Below, piece by piece: positions 26,457 to 34,993 of a stretch of 64,000 nt of DNA (position 1 is the first letter of the stretch; every line of letters starts with the position of its first letter). The stretch is from CAG-917 sp051883555 (GTDB lineage: Bacteria; Bacillota; Clostridia; Christensenellales; CAG-917): the NCBI GenBank assembly GCA_051883555.1, contig JBJETY010000036.1:61407-125406 (forward strand), given 5' to 3'. Made by a program: the position numbers and the translations under genes. Under the pieces are notes generated by a model, which searched no databases, was not told the origin of the DNA, and was given only the letters and a program-made list of their open reading frames with translations.

Positions 26457-27998
26457 ATGACAGGTGCGGAAATTTTGCTTAAAACGTTGACCGAACTCAA
26501 GGTGGATACGATTTTCGGATATCCGGGTTCTAGTATTTTGCCTGTTTACGACGCATTGCCAAAGTTCCCTATCCGCCACGTTTTAACTTCCCACGAAACG
26601 GGGGCGGGATTTGCCGCAAGCGGAATGGCAAGGGCGACGGGAAAACCGGGAGTAGTTTTAGCAACGTCGGGTCCCGGTGCTACAAACCTCGTCACGACTA
26701 TAGCCGACGCTTTTATGGATAGCGTGCCGCTCATTGCGATTACGGGAAACGTTGAACTGAAAAATCTCGGACACGACTGTTTTCAGGAAGTCGACGTTTT
26801 CGGAATGACTATGCCGATAGTCAAATACAGCTATATCGTAAAATCGGTCGACGACATAGAAAGTACGGTTTACGAAGCGTTTGAAATTGCGACCTCGGGA
26901 AGAAAAGGTCCTGTGCTAATCGATATTCCTTTCGACGTGCTTACAAGCGAAGGCGATTTTACAGGCGACCGCAAAAACGGAGCGCCAACTGTCTCTTACG
27001 ATTTTAAAGACGTAAACAAAATCGCAGACGTTATAAACAAATCGGAAAAGCCGTTTCTATATCTAGGCGGAGGGGCGATAGACTACTCCGACAAAATCAT
27101 AAAGCTTGCAAAACTTATTAAAGCACAGATAGGGGTAAGTTTCATGGCTTTAGGCTGCGTGCCGTCCGATTTCAACGGATATGCGGGAATAGTTTGCGAC
27201 GACAATAAACCGATGATAAAGGAAGTCCTGTCGGACAGCGACCTTATCATAACGCTCGGGGCAAGATTCAACAACAGAATTTCCGCTTTCGAGAAGATAA
27301 AAAATAAACCGATTATACAAATCGACATAGACGGCGCGGAAATCGATAAAAACGTGCTATGCAACAATTATTTAATTGCCGACATAGGGGCTGCGCTCGA
27401 AAAGCTCATGCCTCTTTTAAAGGAAAAAGACGACAGAGAACTTAAAACGCTATCCCCCGTCGTTAAAGGACGCGGCAAAGAAATCATATTTAAGCTATCT
27501 GAATTTCTGCCGGACGACGCTATAATCGTAACGGACGTGGGGCTGCATCAAATCTGGACGGCGTCAACCTACCCTTTTAAAAAACCGAGAACGTTTATAA
27601 CAAGCGGCGGTCTGGGAGTTATGGGCTTCGGTATGGGAGCGGCAATCGGCATATCGCTTGCAACGGATAAAAAAGTCGTTCTGATTACGGGAGACGGCTC
27701 GCTGAGAATGAATATAGCCGAATTCGAAACCGCCGTTAAACTTAAAACCAACCTTACCGTCGTTTGTATGAACAATTCGAGCTTAGGACTTATTAAAAAA
27801 ATTCAGGCAAAATCTTACGGCAAGCATTTTGTAGAATGTGCCGAACCTAAACTAAATTTTGCTAACCTTGCAAAAGCGTACTGCGGTGACGGCATAGTTT
27901 TATCCAAAAAAGACGACGTGGAAAAAACGCTTGAACAAGCGCTGAAAATCCATACGCCTTGCATTGTCGATTGTGAAATTTCCGACAACGAATTCTAG
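26457..27998 (+). CDS. ilvB: Acetolactate synthase large subunit
   Basis: TPP enzyme that condenses pyruvate with pyruvate or 2-oxobutyrate, the first common step to valine, leucine and isoleucine. The cofactor-activating Glu is in SHETGAGFAASGMARATG (about 45-62). The TPP/Mg motif begins GDGSLRMNIAEFETAV (about 413) and ends at NNSSLG. 513 residues is shorter than the usual 550-590, and the C-terminal motif differs from the standard LGMVRQWQ, so it is a divergent member. The directly following regulatory subunit supports the acetolactate assignment. AGAGGA lies about 8 bases before the ATG. Confidence 0.88.
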   Translation: MTGAEILLKTLTELKVDTIFGYPGSSILPVYDALPKFPIRHVLTSHETGAGFAASGMARATGKPGVVLATSGPGATNLVTTIADAFMDSVPLIAITGNVELKNLGHDCFQEVDVFGMTMPIVKYSYIVKSVDDIESTVYEAFEIATSGRKGPVLIDIPFDVLTSEGDFTGDRKNGAPTVSYDFKDVNKIADVINKSEKPFLYLGGGAIDYSDKIIKLAKLIKAQIGVSFMALGCVPSDFNGYAGIVCDDNKPMIKEVLSDSDLIITLGARFNNRISAFEKIKNKPIIQIDIDGAEIDKNVLCNNYLIADIGAALEKLMPLLKEKDDRELKTLSPVVKGRGKEIIFKLSEFLPDDAIIVTDVGLHQIWTASTYPFKKPRTFITSGGLGVMGFGMGAAIGISLATDKKVVLITGDGSLRMNIAEFETAVKLKTNLTVVCMNNSSLGLIKKIQAKSYGKHFVECAEPKLNFANLAKAYCGDGIVLSKKDDVEKTLEQALKIHTPCIVDCEISDNEF

Positions 27999-28021
27999 GC
28001 TTTAAACTAAGGAGTTTGATT

Positions 28022-28528
28022 ATGGTAAAGAATAATAAAACGGAAAGACATATAATTTCCATTCTCACAAAAAACCAACCGGGCGTATTGTCGCGTATTG
28101 CAGGTCTTTTTTCAAGACGCGGCTACAACATTGACGGCCTTACCGTTTGCGCTACCGAAAACGAAAACTACTCTCGAATGACCGTAACGGTATCCGCTAC
28201 CGAACAGACGGCAAATCAAATCGTAGAGCAACTTAAAAAACAAATAGACGTTATAAAAGTACTCGACTTAAAAAGCGGCGACGTGGCTTTAAGAGAACTG
28301 CTTTTAATCAAAGTCAACGCAGGCGCAAAAGAAAGAAGCGAACTTTGCGACTTGTGCACTATTTTTAAAGCTAAGGCCCTCGATACCACACAGAACACTA
28401 TGATGTTTGAACTTACGGGCAATACGTCGAAAATCGACGCATTTATCGACGTTCTCGTCCCTTACGGAATAATAGAAATGGCACGAACGGGTGGCGCCGC
28501 ACTTGAAAGAGGAAAAAATGAAAATTAG
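28022..28528 (+). CDS. ilvN: Acetolactate synthase small subunit
   Basis: Regulatory subunit of 168 residues that binds valine and activates IlvB. The N-terminal ACT domain has the typical HIISILTKNQPGVLSRIAGL and FSRRGYNIDGLTV. The conserved C-terminal ACT-like part includes LRELLLIKVNA and DVLVPYGIIEMARTGGAAL. The ATG at 28022 has AAGGAG 7 bases upstream. A TTG two codons earlier is not needed. It overlaps leuA by 11 bases. Confidence 0.93.
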   Translation: MVKNNKTERHIISILTKNQPGVLSRIAGLFSRRGYNIDGLTVCATENENYSRMTVTVSATEQTANQIVEQLKKQIDVIKVLDLKSGDVALRELLLIKVNAGAKERSELCDLCTIFKAKALDTTQNTMMFELTGNTSKIDAFIDVLVPYGIIEMARTGGAALERGKNEN

Positions 28529-30011
28529 GATATTAGACACAACTCTCCGCGACGGCGAACAAGCTCCCGGATTTACAATGCATCCTAAGGAGAAACTCGA
28601 TATCGCTTTAAAGCTTGAAAACCTGAAAGTCGACGCAATAGAAGCGGGTTTTCCGGCAAGCTCGAAAGCCGATTTTCTCAGCGTAAAGGAAATAAGCGAA
28701 AACGTAAAGAAATCTGCTATTGCGGCTCTTGCGAGGTCAACGGTTGCCGATATAGATTGTGCTTGGGAAGCGATAAAAACGGCTCAAGCGCCTATTATCC
28801 ACGCATTTATAGCCACAAGTCCTATCCATTTAAAATATAAACTGAAAATGACGGAAGACGAAGTTCTCGAGTCTATCAAATTTCATGCGGAATATGCAAA
28901 AAAGAAATCGCCGTATCTTAAATACGCCTTTGAAGACGCAACGCGTACGCCGAAAGAATTTTTACTGAAAGCGGTACGAACGGCTGTCGAAGCGGGTGCG
29001 GACTGCATCAACATAGCCGATACCGTAGGTTATTCCACTCCTGAAGAGACTGCTGAACTTATAAAATTCCTCAAATCGGAAGTCGACGCCAAAATAAGCG
29101 TTCATTGTCACAACGATTTAGGTCTTGCAACGGCAAATACTCTTGCCGCTTTAAACGCGGGGGCGGACGAATTCGATTGCTCGATAATAGGTCTGGGCGA
29201 AAGAGCGGGAAACGCTTCTCTTGAAGAAGTGGTTATGGCAATCAAAACACGCTATCCGCAATTCGAACTCTCAACGGATACCAGACAGATTTACAGCGCG
29301 TCTAAACTTGTTTCCAGCATCGTCGGTATAAAATTGCCGCCGTTTAAAACTATCGTCGGCTCAAACGCTTTCGCTCACGAAGCGGGGATTCACCAACACG
29401 GGGTACTTGAAAACAGAGCGACTTACGAACTTATGAACCCTGACGACATTGGCATTCCGCAAAACAAACTGTTGCTCGGTAAACATAGCGGAAAACACGC
29501 TTTTCTTGAACTTATCGGCGAAATGGGATATTCCCTTACCGATGAAGAAACGGCTTTTTATTTCGAAAAATTCAAAGAACTTGCCGAACGTAAGAAAATC
29601 GTCACAAGGCGTGATATCGACGCATTATTAATCAATCTCTCGCGCCATGCAATAAAAAGAACGTATTCTCTCACAGACTATGAAATTACGTCGTACAAAA
29701 ATCAGGCTACGGCAGAAATTACGTTGTCCAGCGGCGATAAACAACACATTGAAAAAATGAGCGGCGACGGCCCCGTCGACGCTGCGTTTAAGGCAATAAA
29801 CTCTCTTACGGGGCAGAATTTCGTTTTGCACGACTATTCAATTCATTCGGTTACCGAAGGAAAAGACGCATTGGGCGAAGCGACGGTTAAACTCGAACTC
29901 GGCGGTAAAGTTATGACCGGCAAAGGTATTTCTACCGACGTTTTGGAAGCCTCTATAATAGCTTATTTAAATGCAGTCAATAAACTCATCGCAGACGGTG
30001 GTGATTTATGA
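28518..30011 (+). CDS. leuA: 2-isopropylmalate synthase
   Basis: Condenses 2-oxoisovalerate with acetyl-CoA, the first step specific to leucine. It starts MKIRILDTTLRDGEQAPGFT. The metal site HCHNDLGLATANTLAALNAG is near residue 200, and IIGLGERAGNASLEEVV near 225. The C-terminal leucine-binding LeuA_dimer domain (about 370-497) is present. The ATG at 28518 follows AGAGGA by 6 bases. An ATG nine codons earlier has no such site. It overlaps cimA by 4 bases. The other leucine genes (leuBCD) and ilvC/ilvD are not in the window. Confidence 0.93.
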   Translation: MKIRILDTTLRDGEQAPGFTMHPKEKLDIALKLENLKVDAIEAGFPASSKADFLSVKEISENVKKSAIAALARSTVADIDCAWEAIKTAQAPIIHAFIATSPIHLKYKLKMTEDEVLESIKFHAEYAKKKSPYLKYAFEDATRTPKEFLLKAVRTAVEAGADCINIADTVGYSTPEETAELIKFLKSEVDAKISVHCHNDLGLATANTLAALNAGADEFDCSIIGLGERAGNASLEEVVMAIKTRYPQFELSTDTRQIYSASKLVSSIVGIKLPPFKTIVGSNAFAHEAGIHQHGVLENRATYELMNPDDIGIPQNKLLLGKHSGKHAFLELIGEMGYSLTDEETAFYFEKFKELAERKKIVTRRDIDALLINLSRHAIKRTYSLTDYEITSYKNQATAEITLSSGDKQHIEKMSGDGPVDAAFKAINSLTGQNFVLHDYSIHSVTEGKDALGEATVKLELGGKVMTGKGISTDVLEASIIAYLNAVNKLIADGGDL

Positions 30012-31549
30012 AAATCGAACTTTACGACACAACTTTAAGAGACGGAGCGGGCGGACTCGGAATATCCTACTCTACTCAGGATAAAACGGAAATTTTTAAG
30101 TTGCTCGACGATTACGGAATAGACCTTATCGAAGGCGGCTATCCGTCTGCCAATCCTAAAGACACCGCTTTTTTTGAGACGGAAAACTCGGATAAACTCG
30201 TGGCTTTCTGTTCGACGTGTAAAGCGGGAATAGAAGCAAATTCAGATTCCTGTCTTAAAAACACGTTAAAACTTGCAAAAAAAACCGTATGCATTTTCGG
30301 AAAAACGTCGAAAGTCGCCGCCGAAAAAATTTTAAAGACGACGGCGGAAAACAACCTTAAAATGATTTACGATAGCGTAAAACTTTTTACCGACAACAAA
30401 AAAAGAGTTATTTTCGACGCAGAACATTTTTTCGATAATTATAATTCCGACCGCGACTATGCCGTAAAGGCATTGAAAGCCGCTGCCGACGCAGGAGCGG
30501 ATACGCTTGTTTTGTGCGATTCAAACGGCGGCACGTTTCCGTCAGTCATCGGAAACGTCACAAAAGAAATAGTTTCGCTTTTCCCACAGTGCAAAATAGG
30601 AATCCATGCACACAACGACGTCGGAATGGCGGTTGCCTGCAGCATAATGGCGGTTGAAAACGGAGCATCGCATATTCAAGGCACTTTTTTAGGATTCGGC
30701 GAAAGAAGCGGAAATGCAAACCTTGCAATAATTATTGCAAATCTTAAACTCAAAACCGATTATGAAGTAGACGTTAAACTTATCGACACAACAAAGACGG
30801 GAAGAAAAATCGCCGAGATATCAAATATAACTCTTGACAACTCTATGCCGTATATCGGTAAAAGCGCTTTTTCCCATAAAGCAGGCACTCACGCAGACGC
30901 AGCCGCAAAAGGAATGCCTTTCGAACATATAAAACCTGAACTCGTCGGAAACACAACGGACGTATTGCTCAGCGAATTTTCCGGAAAAGCTCTTGTGATA
31001 GAAAAATTAAAAAGTCTTTTCCCTTCTTTCGACGAAGATAAAATAACCGCAAAAGACCTTCTCAAATCGTTGAAAAATCTTGAGCTGGAAGGTTATCAAT
31101 TCGAAGGAGCGGACGGAAGTTTTAAGATTCTTGCCAAAAAGCTCGGCGGAAAATTTACGCCGTCTTTTGAAATTCTCGATTATAACTTTACAAGTCACAA
31201 ACAGGAACAGGGAGATACGGGACTTTCAAAAGCGATAATAACGATAAACGCCAACGGCAAAACGGTTACCGTCGAAAAGGACGGAAACGGACCCGTCAAC
31301 GCTTTAGACTCCGCCCTGCGTTTTGCTCTCGTTTCGCAATTCCCTAAGCTTAAAGACGTTACCCTTATCGACTACAAAGTAAGAGTCATCGACAGTAAGC
31401 GGGCAACGGGCGCAACGGTCAGAGTTCTTATAACATCAACGGACGGCGCCTCGACGTGGACGACAGTCGGCGTTTCGACGGATATCCTCGAAGCGTCGTT
31501 AACCGCATTATGCGACAGCTTCGAATATAAATTATCGTTTCTGGACTGA
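30008..31549 (+). CDS. cimA: Citramalate synthase
   Basis: Condenses pyruvate with acetyl-CoA to citramalate, which gives 2-oxobutyrate and so isoleucine without threonine deaminase. A LeuA relative of 513 residues. The CimA branch is shown by LYDTTLRDGAGGLGISYS and DLIEGGYPSANPKDTAFFE near the start. IGIHAHNDVGMAVACS is the metal site, and GERSGNANLAIIIANL follows. A C-terminal regulatory domain includes GNGPVNALDSALR and STDILEASLTAL. Last gene of the operon, with a 4-base overlap to leuA. Confidence 0.92.
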   Translation: MKIELYDTTLRDGAGGLGISYSTQDKTEIFKLLDDYGIDLIEGGYPSANPKDTAFFETENSDKLVAFCSTCKAGIEANSDSCLKNTLKLAKKTVCIFGKTSKVAAEKILKTTAENNLKMIYDSVKLFTDNKKRVIFDAEHFFDNYNSDRDYAVKALKAAADAGADTLVLCDSNGGTFPSVIGNVTKEIVSLFPQCKIGIHAHNDVGMAVACSIMAVENGASHIQGTFLGFGERSGNANLAIIIANLKLKTDYEVDVKLIDTTKTGRKIAEISNITLDNSMPYIGKSAFSHKAGTHADAAAKGMPFEHIKPELVGNTTDVLLSEFSGKALVIEKLKSLFPSFDEDKITAKDLLKSLKNLELEGYQFEGADGSFKILAKKLGGKFTPSFEILDYNFTSHKQEQGDTGLSKAIITINANGKTVTVEKDGNGPVNALDSALRFALVSQFPKLKDVTLIDYKVRVIDSKRATGATVRVLITSTDGASTWTTVGVSTDILEASLTALCDSFEYKLSFLD

Positions 31550-31677
31550 GTAAAACGATTTCGCTTGTTTGTTTTATCTTTGTAAAACGACTTCACTTGT
31601 TTGTTTTATCTTTGTAAAACGACTTCACTTGTTTGTTTTATCTTTGTAAAACGACTTCGCTTGTTTGTTTTATCTTT
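31550..31677. repeat. Four 32-bp tandem repeats directly after the cimA stop
   Basis: Units at 31550, 31582, 31614 and 31646, each 32 bp, beginning GTAAAACGACTTCACTTG and ending TTTTATCTTT. Copies differ at only one or two positions. The array starts at the base after the stop codon and ends about 40 bases before the terminator. Confidence 0.9.
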
Positions 31678-31718
31678 TGTTTTACTTCTGTTTTATCTTA
31701 ATTTATATGCTTTAAAAT

Positions 31719-31750
31719 AAAAAGCTCACAGAAAATTCTGTGAGCTTTTT
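31719..31750. terminator. Bidirectional terminator between cimA and the beta-helix lipoprotein gene
   Basis: AAAAAGCTCACAGA / TCTGTGAGCTTTTT with a small loop. It lies between convergent genes. Confidence 0.9.
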
Positions 31751-31758
31751 GTTCGTTC

Positions 31759-33471
31759 CTACCACGGTCTGCCCGGTTGAGCGCCGCCCATACCCGAACT
31801 GCTTCCGTAAATATAAGCGGTCAGCGTTACCGTTTTTGAAGCACTGCCGGCGGTCAGCGTGTAACTTCCGCCCTTTTCGACGTCGGGCATAGAAATCAAA
31901 ACGGATGAATAGGCCTTGCTTGCCGTCATAGAATACAAAACGTTATCCGAGCTGTCTTTAAGACAAATTTCAGTTCCTGCACTTTGGGAAGAAACGCTAA
32001 AGAGAATACTTCCTTGAGTTGCCGTCGAAAAATTCATTGCCATGCCTGAAGACCCTATTGCAATAAAAACGCCGCCCGATATGGTTGCAGTCCCGTCGTA
32101 ATCGAACGCCCCGTTGCCGCTGTCCGTCGGTCCTTCGACTATAACCGTACCGCCCGAAACGGTTACGCTTCCGTTTGAATCTATTCCGTCGCCGCTTGCG
32201 TTTACGTAAATATCGCCGCCCGATATAACAATCGAAGCGTCGGACGCCGTATTAAACGGATTCTGTCCCGGTCGACCTCCTATCGAGGAGCCGTCGTTTC
32301 CTCCTGCCGCATTTATTCCGTCATCGCTTGCCGCAATAGAGACTATGCCGCCCGATATAACGACGTTTTGCGCTTCCAGACCCTCATAACTTTTTGACAC
32401 GGTTACCTTGCCGCCCGAAACGATAAGGCTGCTATCTGCATGTATACCGTCGTCGCCGCTATATAAACTAAACTCTCCGCCCGATATTTCAATTACGCCG
32501 TTACAATGTATACAGTCGTCCGCACTGTTTACGCTTATTTTCCCGCCCGATATTTTAAGACCGCTTTGAACCTTTATACCTTTTGCGGATACGTCCGACG
32601 AAACCGTTTTAGAACTGCCGCCACCAGACGTAACGTCAATTTCGCCGCCTACAATCTGCACGGTACTGCTTGCGTCCATTCCGTCGTTAGCCGAAACAAC
32701 CGTAACCGAACCGCTTTCAATATAAATATAACCTTTTTCCGCATTATCCGTATTTTCAACGTGAATACAGTCTTTACCTGACGTAATATTTAAGTCGATT
32801 TCCGCTATCCGTACGCTGTCGTTTGCGTCAATGCCCTTCGAAGTAGCTACTACGGTAACGGTCGCCCCGGTTATTTTGACGTCGTCTTTACCTACTATTC
32901 CGTGTTTGGAACTGTTTACGTCAAGGCTTCCGTTGCCTTGCAAAACGAAATCGGCCTTTGAAAAAATAACTCCGTCCACCGAATTTTCGTCGATTGCAAC
33001 AAAGTCTCCCGTTACGGAAAGCGAATTATCTCCTTCGATAACGATAAACACTTTATCTGCATTTTTAATATACAATGCGGCAAAATCATCGTTTGTAACG
33101 GTAACGGAAGAAAGCACAAGTTTAACCTTTTCGTTTTCGGCGTCGATTACTATCGTTTTGTTCGTTCCGTTGCCTTTAACTATATACGTGCCAGAAGAAT
33201 TTATTGTCACCGTTCTGTCGGATATCGTAACGCCTGAGTCAGTCGCCGTTGCCGTATCGCCCGAAAGCGTTACGCAACACGCGTCGGAAGAGTCGTAAGA
33301 CGCGTCCTTATCGCTATCGGTAAACATCTCGCTTCCGCTCGGAAAAGATATATCATCGATTGTCATCGCTCCGTTTTGCGATTTGTCGCCGCTAAAATTG
33401 CAACCGCATAACGCGACCAAAGATAAAACCGTTAAAACAACAGTTATTAAAACTAATTCTTTTTTTACCAT
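31759..33471 (-). CDS. Beta-helix carbohydrate-binding lipoprotein (Cthe_2159 type)
   Basis: Secreted lipoprotein of 570 residues with lipobox LCGC near residue 24. The mature part is a run of short repeats such as KISVNSADDCIHCNG, EFSLYSGDDGIHADSS and DIYVNASGDGIDSNGS. This is the parallel beta-helix of the Cthe_2159/DUF4353 family, a member of which binds acidic polysaccharides in Clostridium thermocellum. It closes with GMGGAQPGRPW, Gly-rich. It lies 20 bases after the DUF4956 gene and is the last gene of the VTC operon. That gene set (VTC, DUF4956, beta-helix) recurs in Clostridia. Its ligand here is unknown. Confidence 0.85.
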   Translation of the reverse strand: MVKKELVLITVVLTVLSLVALCGCNFSGDKSQNGAMTIDDISFPSGSEMFTDSDKDASYDSSDACCVTLSGDTATATDSGVTISDRTVTINSSGTYIVKGNGTNKTIVIDAENEKVKLVLSSVTVTNDDFAALYIKNADKVFIVIEGDNSLSVTGDFVAIDENSVDGVIFSKADFVLQGNGSLDVNSSKHGIVGKDDVKITGATVTVVATSKGIDANDSVRIAEIDLNITSGKDCIHVENTDNAEKGYIYIESGSVTVVSANDGMDASSTVQIVGGEIDVTSGGGSSKTVSSDVSAKGIKVQSGLKISGGKISVNSADDCIHCNGVIEISGGEFSLYSGDDGIHADSSLIVSGGKVTVSKSYEGLEAQNVVISGGIVSIAASDDGINAAGGNDGSSIGGRPGQNPFNTASDASIVISGGDIYVNASGDGIDSNGSVTVSGGTVIVEGPTDSGNGAFDYDGTATISGGVFIAIGSSGMAMNFSTATQGSILFSVSSQSAGTEICLKDSSDNVLYSMTASKAYSSVLISMPDVEKGGSYTLTAGSASKTVTLTAYIYGSSSGMGGAQPGRPW

Positions 33472-33491
33472 AACCTACTCCAACGCTTTGA

Positions 33492-34172
33492 TTATAATTC
33501 GGTTTTTTCAAAATCCGCTCGTTCAATGTATATTTCAAGATTGCCGTTTCTACAACGCAGTTCGTCTATAAACTGTTTTTCCGCTTTCACGTCTTTAAGT
33601 TTTACGTTATACGTCAATCGAAACATACTGCCCATATTAACCGATTTAACCTTTATAAGCTCATATTCAGAAGTATAACTTTCAAGCAAATCGTCAAAAA
33701 CCGTGCAATAGTCCAATCCCTCCGGAATCGTTACGCATAATCTCTTTTCCTTGTAATCCGGCTTCTTTTCCCATACCTTCAACACCGAAAGCACAATAAG
33801 TATGCCGCCTGCAATAACGGCAAATATTGCGCCGTATGCTAGATAACCCATTCCGAATGCCAGCCCCGCCGCCATTGCTATAAATATTATGCAGATTTCT
33901 TTTGCGTTCCCCGGAGCGGAACGAAAACGCACCAGCGAAAAAGCGCCTGCAACGGCTATTCCTGCTCCTATATTACCGTTTACGAGAATTATCACAACCG
34001 CAACGCTTGCAGGCAATAATGCCGTGGTTATAAAAAAGCTTTTCGACGACCTTGTTTTATAATAACACATAAAAGCAAAAATTATTCCTACAAGCAAAGC
34101 TATTCCTACACTTAAAAAGAAATTCCCTACGTCCGTTCCGTCGGAAAATACGCTCCCAAAAAATTTATCCAA
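33492..34172 (-). CDS. DUF4956 membrane protein
   Basis: Protein of 226 residues with four or five membrane helices in the first 140 residues and a cytoplasmic C-terminal domain. The most typical segment is GAFSLVRFRSAPGNAKEI (about 80-97), the hallmark of DUF4956. The family has no proven function, but it is regularly encoded beside VTC polyphosphate polymerases, as here. The start overlaps the VTC stop by 8 bases, so translation is coupled. Confidence 0.88.
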   Translation of the reverse strand: MDKFFGSVFSDGTDVGNFFLSVGIALLVGIIFAFMCYYKTRSSKSFFITTALLPASVAVVIILVNGNIGAGIAVAGAFSLVRFRSAPGNAKEICIIFIAMAAGLAFGMGYLAYGAIFAVIAGGILIVLSVLKVWEKKPDYKEKRLCVTIPEGLDYCTVFDDLLESYTSEYELIKVKSVNMGSMFRLTYNVKLKDVKAEKQFIDELRCRNGNLEIYIERADFEKTEL

Positions 34173-34857
34173 CTTTTCTCACCTCCGAAAAATATAATCC
34201 GTATTCTTTTTTATATGCTTCTCCGTATTTTGAAAATGAAGTTTTTACAATCTGTTCTTTGCTCAGAATTTTAACTAACCAGAGAGGAATTGCACTACTC
34301 GTTTTAATTTCCATCAAAACTTTTCCGCCGCCTAAAACGGGTATGCCGTCCAGACTATCCGAAAGAGTAAGCCTGTCTTTGCGATACCGTATATTTTTGT
34401 CAAACGTCAAACGCAAACCGTTATCGCCAAAATACGCCGTATGGTCGTAAAGCAAAAGCATTTTCGGACTCGGATTCTGATAAAAGGCTTTAAAATATTC
34501 GATTTCCCTTGCTATCTTACTGTCCGTCGGCAACGCTTTATCGACGTCCCCGTATTTCAGTTCGATACGACGTTTATAAACTGCGCCCGAATATTTCTTT
34601 TTCAGCTCGAAAAATACCGTATCGTCCTTATCGGCGATTCCGTAACTCCTTAGCCGTAGCTTTTCTTTATACTCAGGTTTTTCCAACGAACGGCGTATAA
34701 GTCTGAAATCATCGGTGTCGTAATATAAGCTTTGAATCGTCGATTCTCCGTGGCTGTCTGCCGTTAAACTGCCGCTCACCGCATTTATCACCCTATAATA
34801 CTGTTCCGCCGTCAATAAGTATTTCAACTCGTAACGCTTAAAAACATATATATTCAC
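34165..34857 (-). CDS. VTC-domain polyphosphate polymerase
   Basis: Tunnel-fold enzyme that makes polyphosphate from nucleoside triphosphate in the VTC4 family. A GTG at 34857 has AAAGGAGG 9 bases upstream and starts VNIYVFKRYELKYLLT, which is exactly where the domain begins. Longer in-frame starts up to 34983 have no ribosome site. Tunnel residues are present: KRYELKYLL, KEKLRLRSYG, ELKKKYSGAVYKRR, GLRLTFDKNIRYR, VLMEIKTS and FSKYGEAYK. At 230 residues it is a complete VTC domain without SPX or membrane parts. First gene of a three-gene operon. Confidence 0.87.
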   Translation of the reverse strand: MNIYVFKRYELKYLLTAEQYYRVINAVSGSLTADSHGESTIQSLYYDTDDFRLIRRSLEKPEYKEKLRLRSYGIADKDDTVFFELKKKYSGAVYKRRIELKYGDVDKALPTDSKIAREIEYFKAFYQNPSPKMLLLYDHTAYFGDNGLRLTFDKNIRYRKDRLTLSDSLDGIPVLGGGKVLMEIKTSSAIPLWLVKILSKEQIVKTSFSKYGEAYKKEYGLYFSEVRKVG

Positions 34858-34916
34858 GCAATTTTTCCTCCTTTTTAACATCATATACGGCGAAATTAAA
34901 TTTAACCTAAATACCG

Positions 34917-34932
34917 CTTTAGTTTTAGTTAA
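34917..34932 (-). promoter_or_regulatory. 16-bp motif shared with the two-component system promoter
   Basis: Minus strand TTAACTAAAACTAAAG, upstream of the VTC start. The same motif with one change lies at 36945-36960, upstream of the response-regulator gene. It contains a short direct repeat (ACTAAA ACTAAA). Confidence 0.4.
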
Positions 34933-34959
34933 AAAAAGAGTCGAAATATTTCGACTCTT
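34931..34959 (-). terminator. Terminator of the two-component system operon
   Basis: AAGAGTCGAAAT / ATTTCGACTCTT followed on the minus strand by seven T. It separates the kinase gene from the VTC operon. Confidence 0.9.
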
Positions 34960-34993
34960 AAACGCTTTCGTTTTTATTATCAACGCCGTTCTA

